A DNA stretch of 64,000 nucleotides from Eudorina sp. 2006-703-Eu-15 (GCA_003117195.1 BDSI01000011.1:1590135-1654134), one strand, 5' to 3'; shown: positions 44,654-62,463, counted from the stretch's first letter. Made by a program: numbers and translations. Notes: generated by a model from the sequence alone, not told the origin.

Positions 44654-47584
44654 TTAGTTGGCCTGGCTGGCCTTCCAGGCGTCCCGGGCGCTCTTGCCGG
44701 GCTCCTCCACGATGCGGGGCCCCCGCAGCGGCTTCGTGATCGCCGTGCGCGCCATGAAGGCCAACACCACACACAGGGTAGCCCAGATGAGTGCGTAGTT
44801 GCGGTGGTCGCCAGGCATGGTGGTGAAGCGGACCAGGTCTGAGATGTGCTTGGGGGCCGGGTAGGCGGGGCCGCCGCCGCCGTCGGCGCCGCCCACGGCA
44901 GCCGCGACGGCGGCGCTGCGGGCCTCGTCGAGCGGGGAGCGCTTCTGCATGACCTTGGCCGCGGCGGGGTCGGTCGAGATGGCCATGACGAGCGGCGTGT
45001 CGGGCGGCAGGCCCAGCACCCTTGCCTGGGAGGATAACAGTACGACAGGGCCGGGATAAGACCGCTCAAGGGCAGAGAGGATTGCCTGGGAGGGAAGGCG
45101 GATGGACGGGGCCTTTCCGCCGGCACACGGTCAGCAGAAGTTCCGTTTCCAAGGCCCATTCGTGACGCACGCAACGTGTTGCTAGGGGGTATTTGCGGGT
45201 ATTTACTAGGGGCGTATTTGAGCGCCTTGCGCACAAGCAGTCGCGCGGTGCACAGTTGCCTCGTTTTGCGCCCTTGTTGTCGTATTTTGACGTCCCGCAG
45301 GCACCGCCCGCGCTCCCCTCCCCCCGAGGCGCGACCGAACCCACCAAGTACCCACCAAGTACCCACCAAGTACCCACCACGTACCCACCCACCAAGTACC
45401 CACCACGTACCCACCCACCAAGTGTTCCCGCTGGATGAAGTGGAACTCGTCCGACTCCGGCTTGTTGTCCGGCATGAACTGGCTCGGCTGCTCGTCGTAC
45501 TGGATGACACCGACCACCACCTCCGGCTCCTGAGGCGGCGCCGGCTGCTGCTGCGGCGGCTGCGGCTGCGGCCCAGCCTCCGGCTGCGCCGCGGGGGCCC
45601 TGCCGCCGCCACGGCCACCCGTCAGCCAGCTCCTCCAGCCCCCAGCGGCCGGCGCCGCCGGCGCCGCCACGGTTTGAGATTGCTGCTGCGGCTGCTGCTT
45701 CGCCGCCGCCTGCATGGCCTTGTCTGCCTCCTCGTTTGCACGAATCTTGGCGGCTGCGGCGGCCTCCGCCTCCTCCTTCCAGGCGGTGGGCACCCAGCCA
45801 CGGTTCACCAGGACGACTCCCTTCCTTGGCGGTCACAAGGGGTGGGCCGGCGGCGGCGGAGGACGCGGAGGACGAGGCGGCGGAGGACGGACAGGGGCCA
45901 GAGGGGCACCGACGGGAAAACAGGTCGCGTCGAAAGCAGGTTGCAGCAAGGTTCGACCAGAAAGGTTCACCGCACGTGACCATCCGCGCCACGTAGGGCC
46001 CAGCAGTCAACCGGCGTACTTCGAAGTCGCCTTCCTTCCCACATATGGTGGTCAGCGTGTGGTCAAGACACAAAGGCTGTGGACCAGGTCCGCTAAGGGC
46101 CGCCACCGGCCCCAGCCTGGGGCTCCATCCGGGGCCCCTGGCCCACCAGCACGAATTCGATCGGCCGCGACGGGCTCTCCGTACAAGGTACGGCACCCGC
46201 AAAGCGCGCGCAGCCGTACACCCCTATCTCACCTGTCGGCGCTCAACATGGGGGTCACGACGATGTAGCCGGACTGGATGCCGCCGCCCGGCGCACTGCG
46301 GATCCAGGATTCAGGATGCAGACGTGACCAAACAAATACAACCACACCACTGGGGGTGCGTCTCTTCGCTGAAGACCACCGGCGGGAAGCCCCGAGATTG
46401 CGAGTGCCACGTCATCATGGGACGGCAGAAGCGCACTGCCGCGAATGCGACGGGGCGGGCTGGGGCCTGCTTGACAAGGGCGCGCTGCTGCCCGTGTGCG
46501 ATGCCCGTTGCACTATACCCCCCAGACGTCCCCACGCGCATGGGGACGAGGTCGCATGAGATGATGGGGCCAAGGGGGCGTGCCGGCCATCACGCCCTAT
46601 GACGCCCTCTGCGCACCCCCTGCTCCCCGAGGCGTGGGAAGGGGGTGTGTAATGAGGACCAGCACCAGAGCCGTCGCGCCCGACTCCCTTGCCCGCGCCG
46701 CAACCCTCCTTCGGGCACCCAACCAACCAACCAAACACGCGCCCGCCCGCCCGCCCGCCCGCCTGACCCACCTGCGCGGCCGGGGCCCCACGAACAGGCT
46801 GTACTCATGGAGGTACTTGCCGCGGACCTCCACCTTGTCGTACTCCAGCAGCGGCTCCTCGCCCCCGAAGATGGACCGGGCCTCCGCCTCCGCGATGCCC
46901 CGTCGCAGACTGATCAGGTCATCCTGCGGGTAGGGGGCGCGGGTGTGTGCGGTGGTGCGGTGGTGAACGGGGGCGAAGGCTTGAGCTCCGTGGGAAGGTT
47001 GGAGCTTAGGGGCGGCCGGTCTGGATCCTGCGCCGATCGGGCCACGCAGGCTCAGGACTCAAACGGCAGGGACTGCATTGCGGGTTGCGCAAGCCCGCGA
47101 CATGCACTGCGTGAAATTGGCCGTCGTTCGTGACCTAATCCGTTCCGTACCGTTCCCGCAGCAGCAGCAGCAGTTGCGGCAGGAGCCAGCCCCGCACACG
47201 TGCACTCACATCAGGGGTCCACTGCAGCAAGCTTTAAGCTGTGTCGCACCCAGCGAGCTTGTGTTGCGGACCGACTGCCCCTACCTTCCACTTCATCCGT
47301 TCGTACTGCCAGTACGCCAGGCAACCGCAGACGACGCTCGGGATGAACATTACGGCTGAGAAGGGACTCCAATTTGACCCGGCGGAGGAACTAGAGCCGC
47401 CCGATTTTGCAGCGCTTGACGCGGCAGCTGATGATGACGTTTGCGGTACACTCGTCGCGCACCACCGACGGAGCCCAAAGGAGGTCCCATGATAAGGACG
47501 AGAGGAAACCTCTTGGAGGAAAGTGACGAATGCGCCTGAAGCGCCAAAACCTCGCGCTAATAGCTGCTTCGTCCCGTAAGACAT
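44654..47584 (-). CDS. SURF1: SURF1/Shy1 cytochrome c oxidase assembly factor
   Basis: Five exons on the minus strand (47584-47285, 46923-46772, 46295-46233, 45824-45419, 45025-44654) encode 430 aa. The first exon has a basic leader and then a Ser/Ala-rich linker before transmembrane helix 1 (AVMFIPSVVCGCLAYWQYER). Family blocks are LLEYDKVEVRGKYLHEYSLF, GGGIQSGYIVVTPML and VVLVNRGWVP. The second helix (NYALIWATLCVVLAFMA) is near the C terminus, following HISDLVRFTTMPGDH. The two-helix layout is that of SURF1, which works in the inner mitochondrial membrane in COX1/heme assembly. Exon 4 inserts about 80 residues of Gln/Pro/Ala-rich sequence after the NRGWVP block, absent from most homologues. 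The intron after exon 4 starts inside a minisatellite. Confidence 0.9.
45340..45422. repeat. 11-bp minisatellite at a SURF1 5' splice site
   Basis: About seven tandem units related to CCACCAAGTAC (some 15 bp long, CCACCCACCAAGTAC) abut the exon 4 donor. On the coding strand each unit regenerates TTG|GTGGGT, the very donor used by exon 4. Confidence 0.85.
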
Positions 47585-47867
47585 GGTATAGTTGTGATTA
47601 AAATGTCAGCGCCTCGATCAAGGTGTTACGTTTCATCAGGACGTAAACAGGTGTTTCGGAAGATAGAAGTCATGAAGACAGCTGTAACATCCTGGTAAAT
47701 TCTTTACATGCCGTACTGCTCGATTTATTCCGGTTTGCCGTCATCATATGCATGATTCCGTTGAGTGGGTTAAAACAGGTGACCTACAGTACCAATCTCC
47801 TTGTCTTCTGATAGCTTTTCTTATGAACTGTGGCGGGCCCGGCCAAGGCCCAAACGCAACACCCGCG
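47585..47867. promoter_or_regulatory. Short head-to-head spacer SURF1 / ARMC8
   Basis: Only 283 bp separate the two divergent ATG codons. An in-frame ATG at 47748 could extend ARMC8 by 40 residues and shorten this spacer. The segment is AT-rich. Confidence 0.55.
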
Positions 47868-50800
47868 ATGGTCGCTCGCCCGCGGGAGCTCCTTCGTGAG
47901 CTTCGTGAAGGAAAGGATACCGTGAAAGCTCTGAAGGCGATAAAGAATCAAGTTATCGGGAATAAGTTTAAGAAGAATGCATTTGTCAACGAGGGTGCCG
48001 TGGAACAAGTTTTAGAGGTGCTTAGGAACTCGAAGAAAAGTGTCCTGCCAGCAGAACAAGCGGATGTGGTGCAGCAGCAGGCGGCAATTATCCTCGGCAG
48101 CTTAAGTTTGAGCGAGTCTGGATTGGCCAGGCTCTTAAGCCATGAGGGTCTACCGGTCCTGGTGACGATGCTGCACAGTGGTGACGAAGCAGTTGTGGAG
48201 GCAGGACTTTGGGCTGTCAAGATGGCACTTCAACAGGTAGGGCCGCAGGATGCCCGCTTTCGGCCTGTTGAGTACTGTGCCAACGGACGCCGAATCTTCC
48301 CGGAAGCTTGGGACGTGTGACAGCGGGAGGCTGTTTGACGGCCTTCCACGAAAGCCATCTATCGGAAAGCCAGACGGACGTGCGCGAAGCTCCTCCAGAA
48401 CCCCTGGCTCCATGGCGTTGCCCGCTTTTTCGGCTGCCTTGGGCAAATTCATACCCTGACCAGCTCGGGCGGACCGTCCTCCCCGGGCCCCACCCGGCCT
48501 CCAATCCAACCTGCCCTGCCTCGCGTCCCTTGCCTGTCCTCCCCTTCCGCTCCCGCTGCTCGCTATGCATCCTTTGATCGCACCCGTCCGGAGCAGTCCA
48601 CGAGCGTACCCTCCTACCTGATGAGCATGTCGGACGGAAGCGACGGCGCCGCCGCCCTCGCAGACGCGTCCGCTCGGGGCCCGGCAACGACGGCGACAAC
48701 GACGGCGACGGCGTTGGCTGCCACCCCGGTGCGCCTCGACGCGGCGGCCATGGCCGCCGTCGTGCGCTGCCTGCCTGCCGCGCCCAGCTTCCCCCCAGAC
48801 GGTGCCCTAGCCACGGACGGGGTGGCCGCAGCCGGCGGGCCGGAGGGTCACGGCGCCTGCGGCAGCTGCGGCCGCGCAGCAGCTGCTGCGGCGGGTCGGG
48901 GCCCACGCGGCGCCGCCATCGCGGCCCTGGCGGCGGCGGTGGTCGCATGCAGCTGCCGGCGGGAGGAGGAGCGGGCGCTGGCCATTGCGGCGGGGGCACC
49001 GGAGGGTTTGCTCAGCCTGCTGTTGCTGGGGAGCCAGCGGCCAGACACGCAGGTGAGCCGATGTGGGTCGCAGACAACCCACATCAGCAGGCGAGTCAGC
49101 AGGGATTCGCAAGGGAGGTAGGGAAGGAAAAAAGGTGCATAGCAAGTGGAGGGCAGAGGTTGTTGCCCGTTGTCCGCGAGGAACACATCCCAATAGAGTC
49201 CGCGTGCGATGCCCCCCCCTCCCCGCGCCCCCGCTACGTGGGGGTTGAATTGAAAAAAGAAATAAACCCAAAGAACGAACCCGGGCACACCCAACATAAC
49301 TCATTATACTCACGTGGCGTGGTACCTGCATAGCAAAGGAAATACAGAGACCGCGCGCGGGCGCGCGGCGGCGCGGCCGCGCTGCCGCCGGTGCAGCAGC
49401 AAGCTAGCTGCGAACCCGACCCAACCCGAGAAGGACAGATACTTTACCGACCTGTGGTGGTAGAAGGAGTAGCCGTGCCGCGAGCGAGGTCCGAGGTCAA
49501 GGCGATGCACAGAGGGAAGCCGAGGAACAGAGGGACTACGTGGGGACGTGGGTGTGCGCTGCATGTGTATGCGTCTTTGTGTGTTGCCCGTTGCCCGCAT
49601 GGATCGGTGGGAGCGTAAAGAAACGTTGGGTGGGCCCCGTTGGGCGGCCGCACCCCGCGGCCCCTCCTCTCCCCCTCACCCTCAGGTGGCGGCGCTGGAG
49701 GGTCTGTCCCTGATGCTGCCGCGGCAGCCGTCGGCGTGTGTGCAGGCGCTCGCCCGGCCGGAGATATTCGGGAGGCTCATGGCGCTGCGGCGGGACCCCA
49801 CGCCGTCGGTGCGGCTGCTGGCGGCCAGCTGCGTGGCGACGCTGAGTCGGGTGCCCGGCTGCGAGCAGTCCGAGGTGGGGTGGGAACAAAGGACGGACGG
49901 ACGGACGGACAGGGGGGCTGACGCGCTTGGCATGGGGCTGGGGCTGGGGGCTGGGGGCTGGGGCTGGGGGTTTGGGCTGGGTGGTGGTGCTGAGGCTCTG
50001 GGGTGGCTGGAGCGCGGGGGCGGGGGTTACTGGGGATGCCGGGCGTTGGGACACTGGGACAGGCGCAGGCGTAGGCGCAGGGCGTGACGAGGGATCCCGC
50101 AGTTAAGCCCGATTTGCCTCCTGTCCCTTGTCCGGGTCTCCGCCGCCCTGCAGGCCATGCAACGTGCAGCGCTCCCGGTGCTGCTCCGCCTGCTCGCCCA
50201 GCCCGATACTCGTCCACACGTGCCTGACGTACTCGCGCGTCTCATCGAGGGCAGCGAACCGCTGCAGAAGGCCGCCGCCGACGCCGACACTGTGCGACTG
50301 TTGGCGGGGCTACTCGCCTCGGAGGCTGCGGGGCTGCCGTCGGCGGCGGCGGTGCCGGCGTCGGCCGCGTCGCCGTCCGCCGCTGCCGCCGCCACCTCGT
50401 CCTGCGCCGGCGGGACCGTGAGCGGCACGGGGGTAGCGCTGGCGGCTGGCCAGGGCGGTGCCAGTTCTCGGCTGCGGGAGGGTTGTCTTCGGGCGCTGGG
50501 CAGCTTATGTCTCAATCGCGACGACAGCCGGAAGCAGCTGCTGGAGGCAAAGGTGCGGGGGAGCTGCGACGCGATGTCAGGGGTTACAAAGACAAGAAAA
50601 ACCAAACCCAGGAACAAACGGGCGACGGTGTCGGTACACACACACACACACACGCGGGCGGGCGGGTTGCAATTCTAAACACACGCGGAAACGCAATCGC
50701 CGAAGGCCCCCGCTACGCCCCTCCCCAACTCGTCGCGCCCCCACGTCCCGCGACTCCCCGTACTCCCTCCTCCAAGCTCGCGTAACCAATCTTCGCACGC

Positions 50801-53800
50801 TTCTTTACGTAAGGCCCGCGCCGCCGGCGCTTTCGTAAGCCCTTGCGCTCCACTCGGCCCCGCGCCGCGCCGGCCGAATGAACCAACCCGCGCCGCCCGG
50901 GGCCCCCCGCAGGTGCTTCGTCACATCGTTCGCGCGCTGGAGGACCCGGCGGACGGGGTGCGGGAGGCGGCGGCGCTGTGCGTGCGGGCGCTCTCCCGCT
51001 GCGTGCGGACTCTGCGGGGCGGGCTGCTGGAGGGCGGCGGGGAGCTGGCGCCGCTGCTGGTGGGGCTGCTGCAGGACGCGAACAAGGACGTGCAGGTGAG
51101 GGAGGCCGGGGACGGCCTGGGGGCCGGGGGCGTGTCGGCCTGACCCATGGGTCGGCGGCTTGGCGCGAGGCATCCGCCAGGCCCAGTTTGTGGGCCGCAG
51201 GGTCCGTGCGGATGGGCGGGGCGGTTGTGCCGACCCGACATCTATGAGTGCTGGGGTGTGCTGGGGTGGTGGGGTTATGAATAGTAAATAATTTGTACTG
51301 TACGACGCGTTTCGCCACCGGGCGTATGTATGTATGGCAATATGGGGCGCGCCGGCGCGCACAGCTGTCTTGTTCCAAGGTATTGTCCGAAGGTCTTCAG
51401 ATCCCAACATCGCGGCTTGTCTTCAGATCCCGACTTCGCGGCTTGCAGTAGCAGGGGCAGTAGCAGTGACAGTAGTAGTAGTAGTAGCAGCAGCAGCTTC
51501 AGGGAAATAACTTCAGGTTTCCTCACCGCGCGGCAGTCTCGTTGTGTCTCTCCCCCTCGACCATGACCGTACTAACTTGTCGTACTCCTCCCAACCTCCT
51601 GATCCCTCTCGGCACCCACGCCGCCCGCACGTCCTGGCTCAACCCCCCCCCCCGCCGCACCCCGCCGTGACACCGCCCGATGGCCACCACCTGCCAGGCC
51701 AGCGCCGCCGCCGCCGTGTGCAACCTGGTGCTGGACTTCTCCTCGGCCAAGTCGGCGGTGCTGGCTGCGGGGGGCCTGGGCCGCCTGGTGGCCCTCACCG
51801 CGAGCGACCAGCTGCCCCTCAGGTGTCACGCCACCTGGGCGCTGGCCAACCTGCTGTACCGCGCGGAGTACGGCCTGAGGGTGCAGCTGATGCAGGTGCG
51901 CGGGCGTGGGTGTGGGTGTGGGTGTGGGTGAGCGCGGGCCTGGGCGCGACAGGTCGGGTCCTACCGCTGGGGCGGCAGCCGTGATAGGTCGGGTGGCAGC
52001 CGTGATGCGATAGGTCGGGACAGCAGCCGTGGGACGCGCTTGGAGGTTCTGTCATCGGTCAAGCAGAGACCAAAGCTCTCTCTGTTTCGGTGTATTTGTG
52101 GGCCGGCTCCTAGGGTGCCTGCCGGTTATGAGGGTGCCTGGTCCTTGGATCTGTCGAGTGCGGTGCGCTCGCTCAGGAGTCTCCCCTCCGGTGCTTCTGT
52201 CTTCCTTCCAGGCCCGCACCGCCACCTCAAACCTGCCGCTCTTGAACCCCGGCCCGATCCCGCACCGCAGCTCGCATTTCCATGCTCGCTGATGGAAGCT
52301 CATGGTGGCTGAGCTGAGGATCTTGTTCCTTGCTCTGCGCTGCCACCGCGCCCCTCGGCCGCACTCCGCCCTCCGCAGGCGCTGCCCTGGTGCCGGGTTC
52401 GGGCGCTGCTGTCCGACAGCGACCCCGAGGTGGTGGAGCAGGCGCTGGTGATCCTTCGGAACCTGTGCATGGGCGACCGACACCACATCGCGGCGGCGCT
52501 CGAGTGGGGCGGCTGCGGACCCGCGCTGCAGCAGTCGGCGGCGGCGGCGGCTGGTGCGGCGACGGCGGCGGTTGCGGGTGCCGCCCCGGGTCTCCGAGCC
52601 TCCCATGCCGGGCACAGTCAGGGCCAGGGAGGGGGGCAGCAGCAGCAGCAAATGGCCGGGAATGTCTCCACGTCCGGGGGCGCGGCGCAGGAGGGCCTGC
52701 TGGATGTGCTGCAGGCGCTCATCGTCGGAGCAGCGGCATCTGGGTCTGCGTCGGAGGCGGCGGCGGCGGAGTTACGGTACGACACCTCCCTAGTTCCGTA
52801 CTCACAATCGTACAGGGCGGCAGTGGACCCCTCCCGTGGCGGGCGTCGCCGCGCTCTGGGTTGGGTTGACCGGGGCCACGCCAGCCACGTTCGCACGCGG
52901 AGCCTGTTTGAAGGGCATACTGCCATTATTACCACTGTTCCGCGTACCCTGGGGCGATGCCAGTAGCGCCTGCACTCTGGGGGTTCCCGGCCTCCGTCCC
53001 GATTGCGGTATTGCTGGTCCTCCTCTCCCTCAGAAGGCCCGTGTGCCCCTGACGTGCCCCGTTCCGAACCCCAACAGGACGGCATCAGACCAGCACGAAG
53101 ACGTCTCGACGCCAGGCCTGGCGGCTTCTCCCTCGCCGTCGCCCTCGCCCTCACCGATGGAAGCCGAGCCGTCCGTCTCCGCCCAGCCCGAGGTCCCCTC
53201 CTCCTCATCCGCGGCGGCCCCGTCCGCACCCCAAGCCGTCGCTCAGACCACCCACGCGCTCTACACCCTCGTAAACCTGCTGACGGGTGGGCGGGCGGTG
53301 AAGGACCTCGTGGCGTTCCGGCGGCCGCTGCTGGCGGCGGTGGTGGCGCACCTCCGGCCGGCGGCGGGTGACCTGGCGCTGCCTGCGGTGTGGTGCGTCG
53401 TCAACCTGACCTGGCGCGCGCCGGCCGGCTCATCATCATCATCATCATCGTCGCCGCCGCCGCCGCCTTCGTCTGGCGCCGGCGCTGGTGCTGGTGCTGC
53501 CGCGGAGGCGGAGGCGCCGGAAGCGCTGGCAGCGAGGTGGGTTGGTCAGGCACCGCGAAACGAGACGAATTCAAATACCGGACCAAACCTGTGGGGCAGG
53601 GCTGTGTTGGCGAGCACATGCATGTGCTGGAGAGCACATGCGCGGGCACAGGCGTGCCGCGCGGCAGCAACGATTGTGATAACTGGATTAGACTGTACAT
53701 ACTAGTTGGGCACCGCACTGCATTTTCTCGGCGACGGCAGCGGCATGCCCCCCAAGGCCGTACTGGCCCAGCAGGGCTTCGAAGCGGCGGGACCCATCGG

Positions 53801-54271
53801 GCCCAACGGCTCGTGCCGCCACTGGTCGCCTTGCTTGAGGCCGCCAACCGAACGGCCTCAACACATCACAAACGCGGGCGGGCGGGTTGCAATTCTAAAC
53901 ATCACAAACGCCCATCCATGCAGCCATGGAACCAAAGCGCTGCCGGCGGCAGGCGACTGTCGACACTACACGAAGTGGGCAAGTACGCGGCAGCAGTCAT
54001 GGTTGCAGACAGTCACCACGTGGTATGAACCCGGAGCATGTGCCAACACGTGGTACGGCACCCCGTGTGCTGACTGAAGCGCTCCCTGGCCTCGCCCCGC
54101 TGCAGGTGCCGGGCGCTGATGGAGTTGGACGCCGGGCGGCTGCTCGAGGAGCTGAGCAGGAGCCACCCCTCCAGGGATGTGCAAGAGAGGGCGCGGACGG
54201 CGCTGGAGCAACTCCGTGGCGGTGCGGGCGCGGCGGGTGCTGCCACAGCGGGGGCGGCCCCGGCGACGTAG
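47868..54271 (+). CDS. ARMC8: ARMC8 / GID5 armadillo subunit of the CTLH/GID E3 ligase
   Basis: Nine exons (47868-48236, 48597-49052, 49686-49874, 50154-50552, 50913-51095, 51698-51895, 52379-52776, 53078-53536, 54106-54271) encode 938 aa with all phases consistent. The N-terminal repeat ALKAIKNQVIGNKFKKNAFV matches ARMC8 (MKNAVIGNNKQKANLI). Later blocks also match: VREAAALCVRALSRCVRTLR, AAAVCNLVLDFSSAKSAVL, RCHATWALANLLYRAEYGLR, EVVEQALVILRNLCMGDRHH and AVWCVVNLTWR. The protein is a solenoid scaffold in the GID/CTLH ubiquitin ligase. Vid28/Gid5 is the yeast counterpart, which helps degrade gluconeogenic enzymes. Long Ala/Gly/Gln/Ser inserts make it larger than the human protein (about 670 aa). 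The start at 47868 is the one nearest the first armadillo helix. Introns hold microsatellites and copies of a G-rich unit. Confidence 0.9.
50648..50686. repeat. G-rich unit flanked by direct repeats (copy B)
   Basis: The 23-bp unit containing GGGCGGGTTGCAATTCTAA lies at 50656-50678 in ARMC8 intron 4. It is flanked by ACACACGC at 50648-50655 and 50679-50686. A (CA)n run precedes it, so the flanking match could partly reflect that run. Confidence 0.75.
53863..53911. repeat. G-rich unit flanked by direct repeats (copy C)
   Basis: The same 23-bp unit, identical to copy B, is at 53876-53898 in ARMC8 intron 8. Identical 13-bp repeats ACATCACAAACGC flank it at 53863-53875 and 53899-53911. These flanks are not a simple CA run, so this copy best shows the duplication. 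Confidence 0.85.
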
Positions 54272-57200
54272 GCCCTGTCGCTGTTGGCTGGCTCTGGTGT
54301 GTGTGCGGCAGGGGCCAGCTTACCGGAATGGGATGGAGGCAAACGAATGCAATGCAGCCTGCCAGGATTCGGTAAGCCCAGTAGCGCTATGCGAGGATGT
54401 GTCGAAGGATAGAGCTCCGCCGGGAGGCGTTTGCAAGTAGCTTTTGGGGTTAGCTGCAGCAGGCAGCAGCAGTCGGGGAGTTGGGGTGTGCGGAAAAGCA
54501 CGAGATGGCAGAGGCAGGGCGTTGAGGTACTCGGGGCCGAGCCGGTCAGGGGTCCGTACCTGCCCGCGACGTCGGGGTGGGGAGCACTTGAGATGGTGAC
54601 GGACATAGGGACTGTGGCTTCGAGTGTGGCTGTGGTGAATTTGGGCTTTCGTGATGTCCTGCTTCTTTGGTGTCGATGTGGGGATTGGGGGTGAGAAGTT
54701 TGGGCGCCAATGGTTTGGCTTCGGAGAGCAGACGGCATGTGAGACGGGTGGGCTGCCCCCGGGTCAGACCGCCAACTCGCGCACCGCGGTTCGCCTCCAC
54801 GTGATAGAGATTTTGCCCTCAAAACAAAATTTTGAAGATCTGCGGTCGTGCATTGATTGCCGAAATCCTGTTCCGCTGCGCGGGCGAGGCCTGGTCTAGA
54901 TGAAAGGGCACACGGAGGTAATGAAGCCATCCATGCCATGCTTGTCAGGGGCGTGGGGCATGTCAAGCAGTGAGAAGAAAAAGGTGGGCGGGGAGGGACG
55001 ATCAGTTCCAGGAATGGAGCGCGATGCACGGAGGTCTTCCGGTGTGCGGCAGGGCGAGGGGCCCGTTCGCGGCTGGTAGAAGAGACCTCGGGGAAAGGTG
55101 TTTTGGAGGCAGAACGCGGAAACACGGGGGTCTGGCCCACGAAGTGCTGCCGCACGGTACGGCATTCGGATCAGTCTCGGTCGTGGTACCCCTGCTGGAT
55201 GCTGCTGTGTGGAGCTGCCCAGCGGCGCAGGAACAGCAGCAGCAGCATCGATTAGTCCCAACTGAGACAGCTGCAAGTGCGGACAGGAATGTGGCGCAGG
55301 AGCCTCGAGGATGTGTGCACATCGAAGTTGCCGTACGACCGGCGCCGTACATGACTCGTACCTGCGGTCCTTGACGTGCGCCTGACTCTCGGGTGTTGCA
55401 GGATCTCCGGCCGAGGGCTTCGCGCCTGGTCCCTTACGAAATAGTGCTATGTAATACAACAACATCAGGGGGCAGAGATCTAAGCCCTGTGCTGTCACGG
55501 TGTGGTGCCCTGGGTACCGTACCGTAATCGGTCGGCTGGTACACTAATGACGACGGTTAGGAGTCCCCTTGTACCCTTCTCTGGCACCGTATCTGGCGAA
55601 GGGACCAGTCCAGGACCGCTCGGCTGTGCGCTGATGGCAGCCAGCGTGCGACGTCCGGGCATGGAGCCGATGGCAGGGGGCCGGAGCCGGTGCCCTCGGC
55701 CGAAGGTGGTTGTTCTTCGCAGTGCATCCGTCGTTTAGTAGGACAGGCAGGAGGAGTGCGTGCGCGCGCGAGGGGCGCAGTGCGTAGCTGCGCCCTGCGA
55801 GTGTCGGTACATGGTACAGCCAGGTGTGTCTTGCGAGCTGTGACGCAATCCTGACAAGTTGTTTGCAAACGTGCTGATCCGGCAAGCTCTGGTGTCTGTT
55901 GCGGGTGTCTGTTCGTGGGCAGGCAGAGGAAGGAGTGTGTGACATGCAACCGGCCTAGCTGAGCCCGGAAAAGGCCCATATGCCACCATACCGCCCGGCC
56001 CGTTATTTAATAGGCTGAGTCCTAGTGAGGCTGAGGGCAGATGGGGTGTATGTGTGCGTGTGCGTGTGTATGGGAAGCGGCGGTTGGAGAATGGTGGATA
56101 GACGGGTCCATTTCGGCGCATTAAGCCAGTGTTGCAGTGTACAATGCGCCTCAGCATCAATCGCTTTGCTTGTTACAGTATATGTGCTAGACCTGGCTAC
56201 AACGTAGACCGAGAGACCTCGCGGTGATTTCCGCGCCTTGGCAACCTCATGACCTAGGGGGCGAGGTTCGCTCCCAAGGCGTATCATGTCGGGGCCTCGC
56301 CCGCCCGCCGCGCCCAAACAGAAGCTGAAACAGTCATCCGGGACATCAACATATCAAGAAATAAACATATGCAGTCGATCGGGCGCGTCAGCCTGCTGCT
56401 CACGGGTAATGCATGCAACTCTTAATGCAGCTGGGGACATAAGGCCGCGCGCATCGGGTTCCCAAAAATGGTTAGAACGGGATGATGCGCATGCGCTGCA
56501 CATGGACCTTTCGCAACCCCTGCACCCTGATGTTCGCGAGGCACCCAGACATCAACCTCCACGCCATCAACCCTAGCGCTAGCCCTCGATTGACGGTGTA
56601 CCGACGCCGTAGAGCGGAGAGCAACCCAACCAAGCGCGCGCTGCGTGCCGCCACTCCCGCCCAGCTACCCAGCCCACCCGGACCACCCAAGACACATGCA
56701 GGTTGTTCTCGGGCGGGGCCGGTGCTTGCAGTCGGCCTCACGGCGCTCGGGCAAACGCGCGAATACATATGTACTTGCTGCGACGCATGCCATCCTAAAT
56801 GTTTTAAGCTCAATTCTTCACCATCGCAGGCCACAAAAGCTACCGGGGTGCGGCTGGCGCAACGCCCGCTGGACGTCCGCGCCGCTCAGTTCGTTCGCGC
56901 GGCCATCTCGGATGCCTTCCTCGACAGCCAAAATAATTGCAGACAACCCTTGCAGACACCGTTCTCTACACACGCTCCCGGGAGCGCGTGCTATGTACTG
57001 ACGATGTGCTGATCACGCCACCATACAGCTGCGCTCTTACCTCCCCACAGGCATGCACGTGCGCAGTCGTACACTGTTACTAGTCCCAAAAACTTAGGAC
57101 GCTTGCGCAAGATGACAGCTGACGCCAATATAAAATAAAAGGATGGACGATATTTATTCGCCCAGGGACCCGGCGAGCCAACGAACGCGGTTGGGCTCAA

Positions 57201-57547
57201 CCGTACATCCGTACCATGCAGTTCAGCTTGAGACATTTGCCGCCCAACGCAGAGCACACAGGAGCACGATGTTTCATGCCATGACATGCCACGATATGCA
57301 ATGACATGCCACGATATGCCATGTGCTCCGGAGCTTTTTGCGCGTGGGCGGGCCTGAGAGCAACCTGCTGCTCGAGTTCCCGGTGGGTGGGCTGCTTCAT
57401 CACTCCAAAGCGGGCGAAGCTGCCCCGATAGCGCAAGACAGCAAGGCGTGAAGCAGCGCCTGCACAGGAACTATCGGTATCCGGCAGCGCGCGCGGCTTG
57501 TCGGCAGTCCTCCGGGGGATGATAAGCTTCCGCCACCCAACGCTTGC
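54272..57547. other. Long convergent intergenic region ARMC8 / KatG
   Basis: This 3.3-kb segment has no supportable gene. A TGTAA at 55450-55454 could end ARMC8 transcripts. A TGTAA on the minus strand near 56178-56174 could serve KatG. Both would imply UTRs over 1 kb. An imperfect hairpin lies at 56234-56281. Confidence 0.55.
56234..56281. repeat. Imperfect hairpin
   Basis: CGCCTTGG (56234-56241) pairs with CCAAGGCG (56274-56281), and AACCTC (56243-56248) pairs with GAGGTT (56263-56268). The core GAGGTTCGCTC recalls a tRNA T-arm, but the other arms of a tRNA are missing. Confidence 0.6.

Positions 57548-62463
<4,916 letters not shown>

Noticed and set aside
53706..54077. Open frame in the ARMC8 intron (GTALHFLGDGSG...)
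   Set aside because: Joining exon 8 directly to exon 9 keeps phase and fits the family's C terminus. Inserting this frame would break it.
56234..56281. tRNA-like hairpin with GAGGTTCGCTC
   Set aside because: Only one extended stem forms. No D-arm, anticodon arm or acceptor geometry is present.
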